Source: Rutidosis leptorrhynchoides
Taxonomy: Eukaryota > Streptophyta > Magnoliopsida > Asterales > Asteraceae
Length of the DNA stretch: 64,000 nt
Assembly: GCF_046630445.1 (NCBI RefSeq)
Contig: NC_092340.1
Span: 16,532,001-16,596,000 of the forward strand
Direction of reading: 5' to 3'
The stretch's first letter is position 1. The number at the start of each line of letters is the position of its first letter. The position numbers and the translations under genes were made by a program. This document shows positions 1 through 13,100 of this stretch, piece after piece. The notes beneath the pieces were generated by a model. The model was not told the DNA's origin, ran no database searches, and saw nothing but the letters and a program-made list of their open reading frames with translations.

Positions 1-1309
1 TACTCATATAGCTTCTATCCGCACCCGAATCAAATAAAACGTAAGCAGATTTATTGTCAATAAGAAACGTACCCGTAACAAGCTCCGGGTCTTCCTGTGC
101 CTCTGCCGCATTAATATTGAAAACTCTTCCACGGCCTTGTCCATTCGTGTTCTCCTGGTTCGGGCAATTTCTAATAATGTGGCCCGGTTTTCCACATTTA
201 TAACAAACTACATTGGCATAACTTGCTCCGACACTACTTGCTCCACCATTACTCGTTCCGACACCATTTGTTCCTTTCGTTCTATTAACCCCTGGTCCGT
301 AGACCTCACACTTCACCGCGCTATGACCATTTCTTTTACACTTGTTGCAAAATTTGGTGCAGAACCCCAAGTGATTCTTTTCACACCTTTGGCATAGCTG
401 CTTCTGATTGTTGATGTTGTTGCGGTTATTATTGTTGTTGGGATGATTGTTGTAGTTGCTGTTGTTGTTGTTGTTGGGCCGTTTGTTGTAGTTGCGATTG
501 ATGTTGCGATTGTTGGGATAATTGTTGCGATTATTGTTGTAATTGCTGTTGTTGTTGTATTGGTGATTCTTATCACCGTTTTCCTCCCACTTTCTTTTGA
601 CTTGCTTCACATTGGCCTCTTCAGCAGTCTGTTCTTTAATTCTTTCTTCAATTTGGTTCACGAGTTTGTGAGCCATTCTACATGCCTGTTGTATGGAGGC
701 GGGCTCGTGTGAACTTATATCTTCTTGGATTCTTTCCGGTAATCCTTTCACAAATGCGTCGATCTTCTCTTCCTCATCTTCGAATGCTCCCGGACACAAT
801 AGGCACAATTCTGTGAATCGTCTTTCGTACGTGGTAATATCAAATCCTTGGGTTCGTAACCCTCTAAGTTCTGTCTTGAGCTTATTGACCTCGGTTCTGG
901 GACGGTACTTCTCGTTCATCAAGTGCTTGAATGCTGACCACGGTAGTGCGTACGCATCGTCTTGTCCCACTTGCTCTAGATAGGTATTCCACCATGTTAA
1001 CGCAGAACCTGTGAAGGTATGCGTAGCGTACTTTACTTTGTCCTCTTCAGTACACTTACTTATGGCAAACACCGATTCGACCTTCTCGGTCCACCGTTTC
1101 AATCCGATCGGTCCTTCGGTTCCATCAAATTCCAAAGGTTTGCAGGCAGTGAATTCTTTGTAGGTGCATCCTACACGATTTCCTGTACTGCTAGATCCAA
1201 GGTTATTGTTGGTATGTAGCGCAGCCTGTACTGCGGCTATGTTTGAAGCTAGAAAAGTACGGAATTCCTCTTCATTCATATTCACGGTGTGTCGAGTAGT
1301 CGGTGCCAT
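1..1309 (-). mobile_element. gag and start of protease of family A gypsy element
   Basis: Reading from an ATG at 1309, the product has the plant gypsy gag signature (segments like DGTEGPIGLKRW and LTWWNTYLEQ), then an Asn-rich linker (about 380-600). Two CCHC zinc knuckles follow, of the form CxKCKxxGHxxxxC and CYKCGxxGHxxxxC, and then a protease start with the motif LFDSGADRSYM at the window edge. The Asn-rich linker produces Val/Ile-rich and Thr-rich shadow reading frames on both strands. Gag coats the RNA genome and the aspartic protease matures the polyprotein (family knowledge). Confidence 0.85.
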
Positions 1310-1650
1310 TTCCTTCAAAATAGTTAAATGGAACAAGTTAATCATACAGAATATTAAGAGTAGTTAATAGTATTTCGTAGCATAATATGAACTCATTTAT
1401 AAAAGCTTTTTCTTCATATTAGCGTTTTATAAGTTTAAATTCGGGTAGTACCTACCCGTTAAGTTCATACTTAGTAGCTAATATACAATTCAACTACTAC
1501 AATTCTATATGAAAAACTGATTATAATAATATTTCGCGTTCAAACTTTTATACAATATTTTACAAACTTACAATACCGCTTATTTTACATAAAGCATGAA
1601 ATATAGCACACAATAACTTTGATACAAGATAGTTGTGAAGATAATTCTAG

Positions 1651-2334
1651 CTAGTACACAAGTCGTTCAGCAAAGGCAATAAAGACACGTAATTCATACG
1701 TCCAGAAACAAGTCATGCATTCTGGTTTTACTAGGACTACTTCCCATCCTTGGTCTTGTGCAACATAACCGTTATGGCCGTTGATAAGACAGCGTGTTGT
1801 AACGTCGTCAAAGGGACGAGGGTTACGTAATGTCCAACAGTCCCGTAATAATCTAAAAACCTCATTTCTTACCCCAATTACCGACTCCGTCACTTGTGGA
1901 AACGTTTTGTTTAATAGTTGTAGCCCGATGTTCTTGTTCTCACTTTGGTGAGAAGCGAACATTACTAATCCGTAAGCATAACATGCTTCTTTATGTTGCA
2001 TGTTAGCCGCTTTTTCTAAATCACGAAGTCCAATATTCGGATATATTGAGTCAAAATAATTTCTTAACCCGTTGCGTAAAATAGCATTTGGGTTCCCCGC
2101 AATATATGCGTCAAAGTAAACACATCGTAACTTATGGGTTTCCCAATGTGATATCCCCCATCTTTCAAACGAAAGTCTCTTATAAACCAAGACATTCTTG
2201 GAACGTTATTCGAATGTCTTACAAACTGATCTCGCCTTAAATAGTTGTGCCGAGGAATTCTGGCCGACTCTAGACAAGATTTCATCAATCATGTCTCCGG
2301 GTAGGTCTCTTAAAATATTGGGTTGTCTATCCAT
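1651..2334 (-). pseudogene. Captured plant F-box protein gene (At1g67623/At2g35280-like) inside a gypsy element
   Basis: Starting at an ATG at 2334, the reading begins with a typical F-box: MDRQPNILRDLPGDMIDEIL, then SRVGQNSSAQLFKARSVCK. The downstream part (1651-2190) matches the C-terminal region of the plant At1g67623/At2g35280 F-box family as I know it, with a segment of the type NAILRNGLRNYFDSI followed by a Sel1-like stretch (LEKAANMQHKEACYAYGLVM). F-box proteins link substrates to SCF ubiquitin ligases through Skp1. It lies between gag and the accessory ORF, on the same strand as both. The related element at 22456-31405 has nothing here, so it is an extra cargo of roughly 0.7 kb. The copy looks broken (about one break), so a functional product is doubtful. 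It has no visible intron. Confidence 0.75.
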
Positions 2335-2464
2335 TTTGTGTTTTTAAACTGTAAAATAGACAATAGTTAGATTCATAAAAAAAAAATACTTATTAATACA
2401 AGCAATTTTTACATATATCATAAAGCATAAGAACACTATATTACACCACACGAATACAACTATC

Positions 2465-3079
2465 TTATTCCGACTCGCTCGTTTCTTCTTCTTCGGTTTT
2501 GGTTCGTTTTGCCAAGTTTCTAGGGATATTTGATGTTCCCCTAATACGAGCCGTCGTTGTCCACATTGGTTTAGAAAAACCTGGTGGTTTAGAGGTTCCC
2601 GGGTCATTGTTACAACTTAAGGACTTCGGGCGTTGACGATACATATAAAGTTCATCGGGGTTGGAATTAGATTTCTCTATTTTTATGCCCTTTCCCTTAT
2701 TATTTTCTTTTGCCTTTTTAAATTCAGTTGGGGTAATTTCTATAACATCATCGGAATTCTCGTCGGAATCCGATTCATCGGAGAATTGGTAATCCTCCCA
2801 ATATTTTGCTTCCTTGGCGGAAACACCATTGACCATAATTAACCTTGGTCGGTTGGTTGAGGATTTTCTTTTACTTAACCGTTTTATTATTTCCCCCACC
2901 GGTTCTATTTCTTCATCCGGTTCCGATTCTTCTTCCGGTTCCGATTCTTCTTCCGGTTCCGACTCTTCTTCCGGTTCCTCTTCGGGAACTTGTGAATCAG
3001 TCCACGAATCATTCCAATTTACATTTGACTCTTCATTATTATTAGGTGAGTCAATGGGACTTGTTCTAGAGGTAGACAT
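2465..3079 (-). CDS. Acidic accessory ORF in gypsy leader, 204 aa, unknown function
   Basis: This is an open frame of 204 codons between the primer-binding site and gag, same strand as gag. It is Ser/Glu-rich, with tandem EPEEES units (about residues 33-60), a basic patch (KRLSKRKSS, about 68), an acidic run (DESDSDENSDD), and a C-terminus ending LAKRTKTEEEETSESE. I recognise no domain. An ORF in the same place in the gypsy element at 22456-31405 (28954-29640) shares GTSKP, a TAR motif and the LAxRTKxEE ending. That conservation argues for a real element-encoded protein. The acidic and basic composition suggests chromatin or RNA binding, but this is only inference. Confidence 0.6.
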   Translation of the reverse strand: MSTSRTSPIDSPNNNEESNVNWNDSWTDSQVPEEEPEEESEPEEESEPEEESEPDEEIEPVGEIIKRLSKRKSSTNRPRLIMVNGVSAKEAKYWEDYQFSDESDSDENSDDVIEITPTEFKKAKENNKGKGIKIEKSNSNPDELYMYRQRPKSLSCNNDPGTSKPPGFSKPMWTTTARIRGTSNIPRNLAKRTKTEEEETSESE

Positions 3080-3272
3080 CTATCACATAATATCAAACGC
3101 GTTAAGAGATTAATATATCACATAATATTCACATGTTAAAAATATATAGTTTCCAACAAAATTTGTTAAGCAATCATTTTTCAAGTAAACACGGTCGAAG
3201 TCCAGACTCACTAATGCATCCTAACAAACTAGATAAGACACACTAATGCAAAATTCTGGTTCTCTAAGACCA

Positions 3273-3288
3273 ACGGTCGGATACCAAC
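3273..3288 (-). other. Primer-binding site, family A gypsy element
   Basis: Directly inside the 5' LTR, minus-strand sequence GTTGGTATCCGACC resembles the complement of initiator-type tRNA-Met 3' ends (TGGTATC core). This fixes the LTR/internal junction and the minus orientation. Confidence 0.7.
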
Positions 3289-6200
3289 TGAAATGTCCCG
3301 TTCTTATTGATTAAAAACGTTCCATATTAATTGATTTCGTTGTGAGGTTTTGACCTCTATATAAGACGTTTTTCAAAGACTGCATTCATTTTTAAAACAA
3401 ACCATAACCTTTATTTCATAAACAAAGGTTTAAAAAACTTTACGTAGATTATCAAATAATGATAATCTAAAATATCTTGTTTACACACGACCATTACATA
3501 ATGGTTTACAATACAAATATGTTACATCGAAATCAGTTTCTTGAATGCAGTTTTTACACAATATCATACAAACATGGACTCCAAATCTTGTCCTTATTTT
3601 AGTATGCAACAGTGGAAGCTCTTAATATTCACCTGAGAATAAACATGCTTTAAACGTCAACAAAAATGTTGGTGAGTTATAGGTTTAACCTATATATATC
3701 AAATCGTAACAATAGACCACAAGATTTCATATTTCAATACACATCCCATACATAGAGATAAAAATCATTCATATAGTGAACACCTGGTAACCGACATTAA
3801 CAAGATGCATATATAAGAATATCCCCATCATTCCGGGACACCCTTCGGATATGATATAAATTTCGAAGTACTAAAGCATCCGGTACTTTGGATGGGGTTT
3901 GTTAGGCCCAATAGATCTATCTTTAGGATTCGCGTCAATTAGGGTGTCTGTTCCCTAATTCTTAGATTACCAGACTTAATAAAAAGGGGCATATTCGATT
4001 TCGATAATTCAACCATAGAATGTAGTTTCACGTACTTGTGTCTATTTTGTAAATCATTTATAAAACCTGCATGTATTCTCATCCCAAAAATATTAGATTT
4101 TAAAAGTGGGACTATAACTCACTTTCACAGATTTTTACTTCGTCGGGAAGTAAGATTTGGCCACTGGTTGATTCACGAACCTATAACAATATATACATAT
4201 ATATCAAAGTATGTTCAAAATATATTTACAACACTTTTAATATATTTTGATGTTTTAAGTTTATTAAGTCAGCTGTCCTCGTTAGTAACCTACAACTAGT
4301 TGTCCACAGTTAGATGTACAAAAATAAATCGATAAATATTATCTTGAATCAATCCACGACCCAGTGTATACGTATCTCAGTATTGATCACAACTCAAACT
4401 ATATATATTTTGGAATCAACCTCAACCATGTATAGCTAACTCCAACATTCACATATAGAGTGTCTATGGTTGTTCCGAAATTTATATAGATGTGTCGACA
4501 TGATAGGTCGAAACATTGTATACGTGTCTATGGTATCTCAAGATTACATAATATACAATACAAGTTGATTAAGTTATGGTTGGAATAGATTTGTTACCAA
4601 TTTTCACGTAGCTAAAATGAGAAAAATTATCCAATCTTGTTTTACCCATAACTTCTTCATTTTAAATCCGTTTTGAGTGAATCAAATTGCTATGGTTTCA
4701 TATTGAACTCTATTTTATGAATCTAAACAGAAAAGTATAGGTTTATAGTCGGAAAAATAAGTAACAAGTCGTTTTTGTAAAGGTAGTCATTTCAGTCGAA
4801 AGAACGACGTCTAGATGACCATTTTAGAAAACATACTTCCACTTTGAGTTTAATCATAATTTATGGATATAGTTTCATGTTCATAATAAAAATCATTTTC
4901 TCAGAATAACAACTTTAAAATCAAAGTTTATCATAGTTTTTAATTAACTAACCCAAAACAGCCCGCGGTGTTACTACGACGGCGTAAATCCGGTTTTACA
5001 GTGTTTTTCGTGTTTCCAGGTTTTAAATCATTAAGTTAGCATATCATATAGATATAGAACATGTGTTTAGTTGATTTTAAAAGTCAAGTTAGAAGGATTA
5101 ACTTTTGTTTGCGAACAAGTTTAGAATTAACTAAACTATGTTCTAGTGATTACAAGTTTAAACCTTCGAATAAGATAGCTTTATATGTATGAATCGAATG
5201 ATGTTATGAACATCATTACTACCTTAAGTTCCTTGGATAAACCTACTGGAAAAGAGAAAAATGGATCTAGCTTCAATGGATCCTTGGATGGCTCGAAGTT
5301 CTTGAAGCAGAATCATGACACGAAAACAAGTTCAAGTAAGATCATCACTTGAAATAAGATTGTTATAGTTATAGAAATTGAACCAAAGTTTGAATATGAT
5401 TATTACCTTGTATTAGAATGATAACCTACTGTAAGAAACAAAGATTTCTTGAGGTTGGATGATCACCTTACAAGATTGGAAGTGAGCTAACAAACTTGAA
5501 AGTATTCTTGATTTTATGAAACTAGAACTTTTGGAATTTATGAAGAACACTTAGAACTTGAAGATAGAACTTGAGAGAGATCAATTAGATGAAGAAAATT
5601 GAAGAATGAAAGTGTTTGTAGGTGTTTTTGGTCGTTGGTGTATGGATTAGATATAAAGGATATGTAATTTTATTTTCATGTAAATAAGTCATGAATGATT
5701 ACTCATAATTTTGTAATTTTATGAGATATTCCATGCTAGTTGCCAAATGATGGTTCCCACATGTGTTAGGTGACTCACATGGGCTGCTAAGAGCTGATCA
5801 TTGGAGTGTATATACCAATAGTACATACATCTAAAAGCTGTGTATTGTACGAGTACGAATACGGGTGCATACGAGTAGAATTGTTGATGAAACTGAACGA
5901 GGATGTAATTGTAAGCATTTTTGTTAAGTAGAAGTATTTTGATAAGTGTCTTGAAGTCTTTCAAAAGTGTATGAATACATATTAAAACACTACATGTATA
6001 TACATTTTAACTGAGTCGTTAAGTCATCGTTAGTCGTTACATGTAAATGTTGTTTTGAAACCTTTAGGTTAATGATCTTGTTGAATGTTGTTAACCCATT
6101 GTTTATTATAACAAATGAGATGTTAAATTGTTATATTATCATGATATTATGATATATAATATATCTCAGTATGATGTATATACAGTTAAATGTCGTTACA

Positions 6201-6712
6201 ACGATAATCGTTACATATATGTCTCGTTTCGAAATCATTAAGTTAGTAGTCTTATTTTTACATATGTATTTCATTGTTAATACACTTACTAATATATTTA
6301 CTTATCATTTAACATAATTAACCAAGTGTATCAATATCTTAATATGATTCATATGTACCTAGTAAGACGTTGTTATAACGATAATCGTTATATATATCGT
6401 TTTCGAGTTTCTTAAATTAATAGTCTCATTTTTATGTATACAACTCATTGTTAAAATACCTAATGAGATACATACTTATAATAAAAACATGTTAACTATA
6501 TATATAACCATATATATGTCATCGTATAGTTTTTACAAGTTTTAACGTTCGTGAATCACCGGTCAACTTGGGTGGTCAATTGTCTATATGAAACACATTT
6601 CAATTAATCAAGTCTTAAAAAGTTTGATTGCTTAACATGTTGGAAACATTTAATCATGTAAATATCAATCTCAATTAATATATATAAACATGGAAAAGTT
6701 CGGGTCACTACA
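3289..6712 (-). repeat. 3.4 kb 5' LTR of family A gypsy element
   Basis: On the minus strand it starts TGTAGTGACCCG and ends GGGACATTTCA, with TG...CA termini. Nearly the same sequence occurs in the other direction at 55593-58843, which sets both boundaries. It contains the box GTTTATTCTCAG and a TTCC(G/A)CTGT motif shared with other gypsy LTRs here. It has no convincing long gene; short open frames inside it are chance. Flanking bases on the right are GTCAA; the matching left flank is outside the window. Confidence 0.9.
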
Positions 6713-6848
6713 GTCAACACATATCTAAAAAGGCTCCCCCTTGAAAGATGTTAACAAAAGCATAAGAAAGCAGTTGCTCCCCCTAGAAAGTATCTACTCC
6801 CCCTAAACACAAGATCTCAAGTATAAGTCCCAACAGATCTAAGGAATG

Positions 6849-8402
6849 TCAAACACTATACTCTACCATGCCAATCTCTTTGATTAAAAACTTTAGCCTA
6901 AGTTCATCTAAAGGGTTAGTGAACATGTCAGCTAATTGCACTTTGGTAGGCACAAAGTATAACTCTACATCTCCTTTTTCTACATGGTCCTTAATGAAAT
7001 GATAACAAATGTCAATGTGTTTAGTCTTAGAATGCTGGACCGGGTTGCTTGTAATTACTATAGCACTTTGTGAATCACAGTAAATTGGGGTCTTAGAAAT
7101 CTTAAAGCCATAGTCCAAAAGTTGAGTTTGCATCCACAAAACTTGTGAACAACAGTGAGCTGCAGCAATGTATTCAGACTCAGCAGTTGATAAAGACACA
7201 CAGTTCTGCTTTTTGGATGACCAACCAACTAGCCTATTCCCCAACATCTGAATTGATCCAGATGTGCTCTTTCTATCAACATGGCAACCGTCATGATCCG
7301 CATCAGTATAAGCAGTTAGATTGAAATCGAATCCATGAGGATACCAGATCCCAAGGTTAGGTGTACCTTTAAGGTACTGAAAAATCCTAACAACCGCTTT
7401 GGAGTGGGATTTCTTAGGGTTTAACTGAAAGCGGGCACAGACAGTTACAGGAAGTGTAATGTCAGGCCTACTTGCAGTCAGATACATTAAAGAACCAACC
7501 ATGCTTCGATAAAGCATAATGTCAAAGGGTTCCCCATTAGCATCAGTATCCACTAAAGTCCTCATTGGGGTTGTCATTGATTTTAAAGCAGTAATTTTAA
7601 AACGTTTTAGCATATCATTGATATACTTTGTTTGACTGATAAAAATCCCATTTGGTAATTGTTTTACTTGTAACCCCAAGAAGAAATTTAACTGGTCAAG
7701 CATGCTCATTTCAAATTTGTTTCCCATAAGGTCACCAAATTCTTTGCATAAGGCCGGGGACGTAGTACCAAAAATAATGTCATCAACGTAAATTTGAACC
7801 AAGAGAATGTGACCGTGGTTTTTAAGGATGAATAGTGTTGTATCAATCGTTCCACGAGAGAAGCCATTGTCCAGCAAATACTTTGTTAAGGTCTCGTACC
7901 ATGCACGCGGTGCTTGCTTCAGACCATACAAAGCTTTCTCCAAGTAGTAGACGTGGTTTGGATGAATGGGATCGACAAAGCCTTCTGGTTGATCAACATA
8001 AACTTTCTCTTGAAGATGACCATTCAGAAAAGCAGTTTTGACATCCATTTGAAACATCGTGAACTTCATATGAGAAACAAATGCAAGGAAAAGATGAATA
8101 GCCTCAATCCTAGCAACCGGAGCAAACGTTTCGTCATAATCAATACCCTCTTGTTGTCGATATCCCTTGGTCATAAAACGTGCCTTATTTCGAACCACAA
8201 TTCCATCAGAATCCTTCTTGTTCTTAAAAATCCACTTAACCCCTATTGGTCGTTGACCCGTTGGTCTTGGAACTAATCGCCATACTTTCAAACGATTAAA
8301 TTTATTGATCTCTTCTTGCATTGCTACCACCCAGTTCAGATCTAGTAAAGCTTGAGCAACCGTTGTTGGTTCAATCTTACTAGAAAGGCAGTGTATAGAC
8401 AC
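6849..8402 (-). mobile_element. Copia 1 reverse transcriptase and RNase H
   Basis: A 517-residue stretch carries the copia RT signature: [21 protein letters not shown] near the start, [19 protein letters not shown], the catalytic YVDDIIFG, and [19 protein letters not shown]. Then comes the RNase H part with [29 protein letters not shown] and [15 protein letters not shown] and RNase H copy the element RNA into DNA (family knowledge). An env-like third gene, known in some SIRE elements, is not seen: only 136 bases separate this region from the gypsy LTR. Confidence 0.9.
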
Positions 8403-8758
8403 ATATTCCGAGTTGCTCTTCGAGTTGAGACTGGTGCAGATGCATCTCCAATGATAAGATCAATTGGATGACTTTTAGTCCATCGATTGTTATGTGGAAG
8501 AGGTTGTACATCAGTGGTATCCATTAAAACATCAATCGTTGTTGACGTTGAGCCTTGATCCGCTTGATCTGATGTAACACTTTCCAATGGATTTAGTTGA
8601 GTATCTGGAGAAACAACTGGAGTTGTATTAACAGATGTATCTTGAATTGTTTCAAGATTAGCATCAGGAGGTGGGAGGGAGGATGAAGAAGCAATAGGTG
8701 AATCAGTTGGTGTTGTATCTTCATCAAAAAGACTTTGTTGAGTCTCCACAATAGTTGA

Positions 8759-10177
8759 CTATGATGGTGTAACCGGTACGGTTTGAACATTTGAATTCCG
8801 TTGAGGAGCATAAAGACTATCAAACAAGATATCTAGTTCCTCTGTTGTCACCGTAGGAACACCCTTCTTCAAGAAAATTGAATTTTGCGTGGAAGAAAAA
8901 GTAGTCAGGTTAGGATCGGGTTTTGAACTGAGTTGTTCAAAAGCCATTCCCGATAACTCATCGAACCTTACATTAATGCTTTCCTTGATCGTCTTTGTCC
9001 ATTTATGATATACATGATAGGCAACTTTGTTCGAAGAATAACCGAGAAATATGGCCTGATCGCCATGAGGATCAAACTTTTCGAGGCTGTCAAAATCGTT
9101 AAGCAAATAGCATATACAACCAAAGACACGGAAATATTTGACATTCGGGCGTATACCATATAGTAACTCATAAGGAGTTTTATCAAAACGTTTATTAATG
9201 ATACAATGATTTTGGGTATAACATGCAGTGGAAATGGCCTCCCCCCACATTTTCGGAGGTAGTTTGGAGTAAGCAAGCATCGTTCGAGCTGCTTCGCACA
9301 ATGTACGATTACGTATTTCGACTACTCTATTCTGTTGAGGGGTTCGTGCAGTAGAGAACTGATGTTCAATTCCTTGGTCTATTAAATAACTATCAAGCAG
9401 GTCATTCTTAAATTCCATCCCATTATCAGTTCGAATACTCTTAACATGTTTGTTAAAAGAGCGTTGAATCTTTTTGATGAACTCAATGATAATGGTGGGG
9501 GTTTCTGACTTAGTCCTTAGAAGGAAAATCTACGTAAATTGGGTATAGTCATCTACAATGACAAGCACATGTTTCCGGCCACCAAGGCTAGAAATACGCA
9601 TGGGTCCACATAAGTCCATATGTAATAATTGCAAGGACGATGAAGTACTGGGGTTTTGCTTAAGCGGATGATTAGTCCGTTTCAGCTTACCCATCGCACA
9701 TGATGGACACACATGATGCTTATCATATTGAAAGCATGGAATACCATCAACTAGGTCTTTAGAGACCAATCGATTGATACCCTTGTAATTCAGGTGTGAC
9801 ATCCGATGATGCCATAACCATGAATTTTCCTTTGTTGAACGAGTAACCAAACACATGGTTGCATGTGAGGGTGCATCATTGAGGTCAATAGTATAAAGTG
9901 AAGCACACCGTTTACCAACAAGGAGATCGTTTCCATCGGTGGATTGCACCGAGCATTGACGACGTTCAAACAAAACCTTAAGATCTCTGTTACAAAATTG
10001 GCTGACACTAAATAAACTACATCCCAAACCCTCAACATATGAGACCCGTTTGATCGTTATGCCATTTTTCACAAAATCTCCATAACCCGTTATTGCTGCA
10101 ATCTCATCGTTTCCAAAAGTAACCGTTCCTAGGAATTTTTCAACGAAATTGACAAGCAAGGATTTATCGCCCGTCAT
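8759..10177 (-). mobile_element. Copia 1 protease end, GAG-pre-integrase and integrase region
   Basis: Minus-strand reading shows the pre-integrase zinc-binding region (WLWHHRMSHLNYKGINRL, then CPSCAMGKLKRTNH), the integrase core start (LLHMDLCGPMRISSLGGRKH), and the later core with YSLIDQGIEHQFSTARTPQQN-type sequence and the copia GIRPNVKYFRVFGC segment. Integrase inserts the cDNA into the genome. The region is decayed. Confidence 0.8.
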
Positions 10178-13100
10178 GTGTCGAGAGCAACCGGAATCGA
10201 TATACCAAACACAGATGTCGAAACCCTGAAAATGTTAATTTCCTAGAGTTTAGGTACCCAAAGGTTCTTGGGTCCTCTACGGTTAGTACCAACAATAAAC
10301 TTTGGATCAACAATGAGATAATCACGTAAAGCATCATGCAATTTAGACAATAAAGCATCATTTAAAACCACATTACATGAAGCATTGTACGCAGTATCAA
10401 GTTTTACATCATTATCAGAAGTCTTAACACACAACTTATTCCAAGTAGATGTTTTGTTCACAGACAAAAATTGAAATACATGAGATGATTTCCTAGGTCG
10501 ACTAGCAGATTGTTTTGGTTTGGTTGCTACTTTCTTATTCGTGGACTTAGGAACCCATACAGACTTGTAAGTTAAATTTGGATTATGATCTGTGACACGA
10601 AAAACACCTCTGTTAGTTAGACGTCCAAACTTCTCAGTTGACACATGAGATGATTGATTTTGCAAAATTTCAAATTTGATTGTACGTTCCTTTGTATCAT
10701 ACTCGCTCAAAACAGGTTTTGGACTCGTGTGTTGTGTTGACTTGACTGATTTCGTTGAAAGAATTTCCTTTGATTGATTTGACATTGGAATCATAGGAAT
10801 CTTTTCAGTTAACACAGAACCATTTTGAGAATGAACTCTCTTGACAACAAATTGGGTTGAAGGTGCAACTTTTGAAACACATTTGCCAAATTGATAACGT
10901 AGTAGGTTTTGAAGAATAGTAATGGGTTTTGCATTCGTAGATGTTGTTTTTCTCTTCCCTTTCTTAGTAATCCCACCAACACATTCAGGCACATTGGTTT
11001 TAACAGTAGATGATTGCTTAAGTGTGTTAGCCTGTTTCAGTTGAATTATTTTTTGTTTTAAGCTCTTAATCTCAAGACATAATTCCTCTACAGACACTAG
11101 CACTTCACCTTCTGTAAAATCATAAGTACATTCTTTCTTAGGAAGTGGAGGCAACTTATCACACAAAGCAAGCATTTGTTCTAATGATTGACACTTAAGT
11201 TGCAAATCAACATTTTTCTATTCAACTATACCTAATATACGTTTCAAGTTTCGTACAACAGGTATGTTTACGTAAAATTCATTCAAAGGATCAATTGTTG
11301 TGTCAAAATCTATCAAGTGTTCAACAGTTGGTTCATCTCGAGGTTCTACCTTTACATCTAAATTAGTTTGACCTAGAGATTCTGTCTCAAAGAAGACAGT
11401 TAGTTTATGTGCTAGGTCTTCACAGAAACCATTATTAGAACACGCAGGTAAGGTCGGTAGAATTGGTTTCACATCAAAAGTTGGTTCATCAAACACCTCA
11501 TCTATGGCAGTAATGCTAGAACTAGGTTTGTTAAACACTTCATTCTCAAGCATTAAAATGTATTTTTCTAGCATGAGTGTTGGGATGTAAACAGTCTACG
11601 CTTAGGCACATAATTTTCCTATTGCATATTCTTTTCAGTTTCAACAAGTTCCTTCAAGAAATCAGGATTTGATTTACCCATTTTAGCATTAATTTTCTCA
11701 TACATTAAGCTAATTTGATGGTATTTCCTAGATTTGCGATTAATAATAATATCATCAAAATTAGCATCAGAAGCATGCTCAAAATGAGATGGTAAACCAG
11801 CTTGAAAGTAATCAGAATGATATAATCCTGGAATCTTTTTGAAAGCATTATCTAAGATCTTGGGATCTTCATAACCCAACCCCCACTTGTCACCATGAGT
11901 TGTTTTTGGTCTATTCATGAAAATCGTTTGTTTTGAAAGTTCTATATTCATGATAGCTTTGGATTAATCTGTTCGATAGAGTTTTTCCTCATATCGAGCA
12001 AGTTGTGCTTTCATTTGAAAAGACTCTTTTGACAACGAAGAGATTTCAGAGTTCTTTTCAATTATGGTATTTTCCAATTGAATAATTTTCTTGTTTAGCT
12101 TTGAAAGTGTGGGTTCATGTTGAGTTTTTAAATTAGAAAGATCTTTTTCTAGAAATTGAACTTTTTCTGCAAGTCGTTCCGATTTTAGACGATAATCTGT
12201 CCTTCCGACCTCAATCGGATGAATTGATTTTTTAAGATCTTCCAACTCAGTTTCCATGGAGCTGAGTTGGATAGTCAATATTTGTAATTCTGATTGTAAT
12301 TTAGATGAAGATGGTTTGGTCTCAGAAAATTTAATTTTATCTTTTAAAACCTTGTTTTTAGATTTTTAAACCTTTGACTTCTTTTGACATTGAGACCAAA
12401 TTCTTCATCATGTCATTTTGCACTTTTATAAAATCAGGTGGAATTTCAGATGATTGTACCTCGTCATCATCAGATGCTGAGTCAGAATTCTCCATTGCTT
12501 CCTTAGCTTTGATGAGCTTAGTCACCTTGCAAACATTTGCATGTTCCACCTCTGAATCTGAATCGTCAGTCCAGTTAAACCAAGTATCATCAACCGGTTT
12601 TAGCACTCCCACAGTTTCTACAATCTTAGCCATCAACATTTTCTTCTTGTAGTAAGCTGCATCCTTCTTCTTAGGCATCTTGCACTCAAGAGAGTAATGA
12701 CCAGCTTTGCCATAATTGAAACAGATTGATTCATCCTTCTTGGAATCATCAGCAAGTTGTTATTATTTTGAGTGATCAGCTTTCTTGTAGTACGAGGAAG
12801 ACGATGAGTTCTTGAGTTGATTGCTTGATTTTCCTTTGAACTTGTGTTTGTTCAAGGCTTTTGTGAACATGACTGCCATTTTGACTAATTCAAGGTGAGA
12901 ATCATCAACATCAGAAAGATTCAACTCTTCAGAATCAGTTGATTCTTAAACAAGCACTTTCTTGGACAAACTTTTGGAAGTCGTAAATGATTTGCTCTTC
13001 TTTTTGGCAATGAGAGCAAGAGGATCACTTGGAGATGACTCTTTCCTTCCTTCTTGAAGTTTAGACACTTCAGGTTGGTAATGCATAAGAACTCCAACAA

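Larger units (their letters stand above)
1..6712 (-). mobile_element. Ty3/gypsy element, Tekay/Del-like (family A), cut by window edge
   Basis: Read on the minus strand, this holds a 5' LTR (6712 to 3289), a primer-binding site, an acidic accessory ORF, an F-box gene copy, and gag running into protease at base 1. The rest of pol and the 3' LTR lie beyond the left edge, so its completeness cannot be judged. Gag with two zinc knuckles followed by a DSGA protease motif fits a chromovirus of the Tekay/Del type (family knowledge; clade assignment is inference). It sits in the 3' end of the copia 1 element, whose sequence resumes at 6713. A solo LTR of the same family lies at 55593-58843. Confidence 0.85.

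Noticed and set aside
313-712. Val/Ile-rich plus-strand frame and Thr-rich minus frame
   Set aside because: Both are shadows of the Asn-rich gag linker on the minus strand; the composition comes from the AAY codon run.
4036-4299. 87-codon frame also present at 57834-58097
   Set aside because: It repeats only because both sites are copies of the same LTR; no start context or domain supports a gene.
6713-6848. Space for an env-like gene after copia 1 RT
   Set aside because: Only 136 bases with polypurine runs remain before the gypsy LTR; no env-like frame is present.
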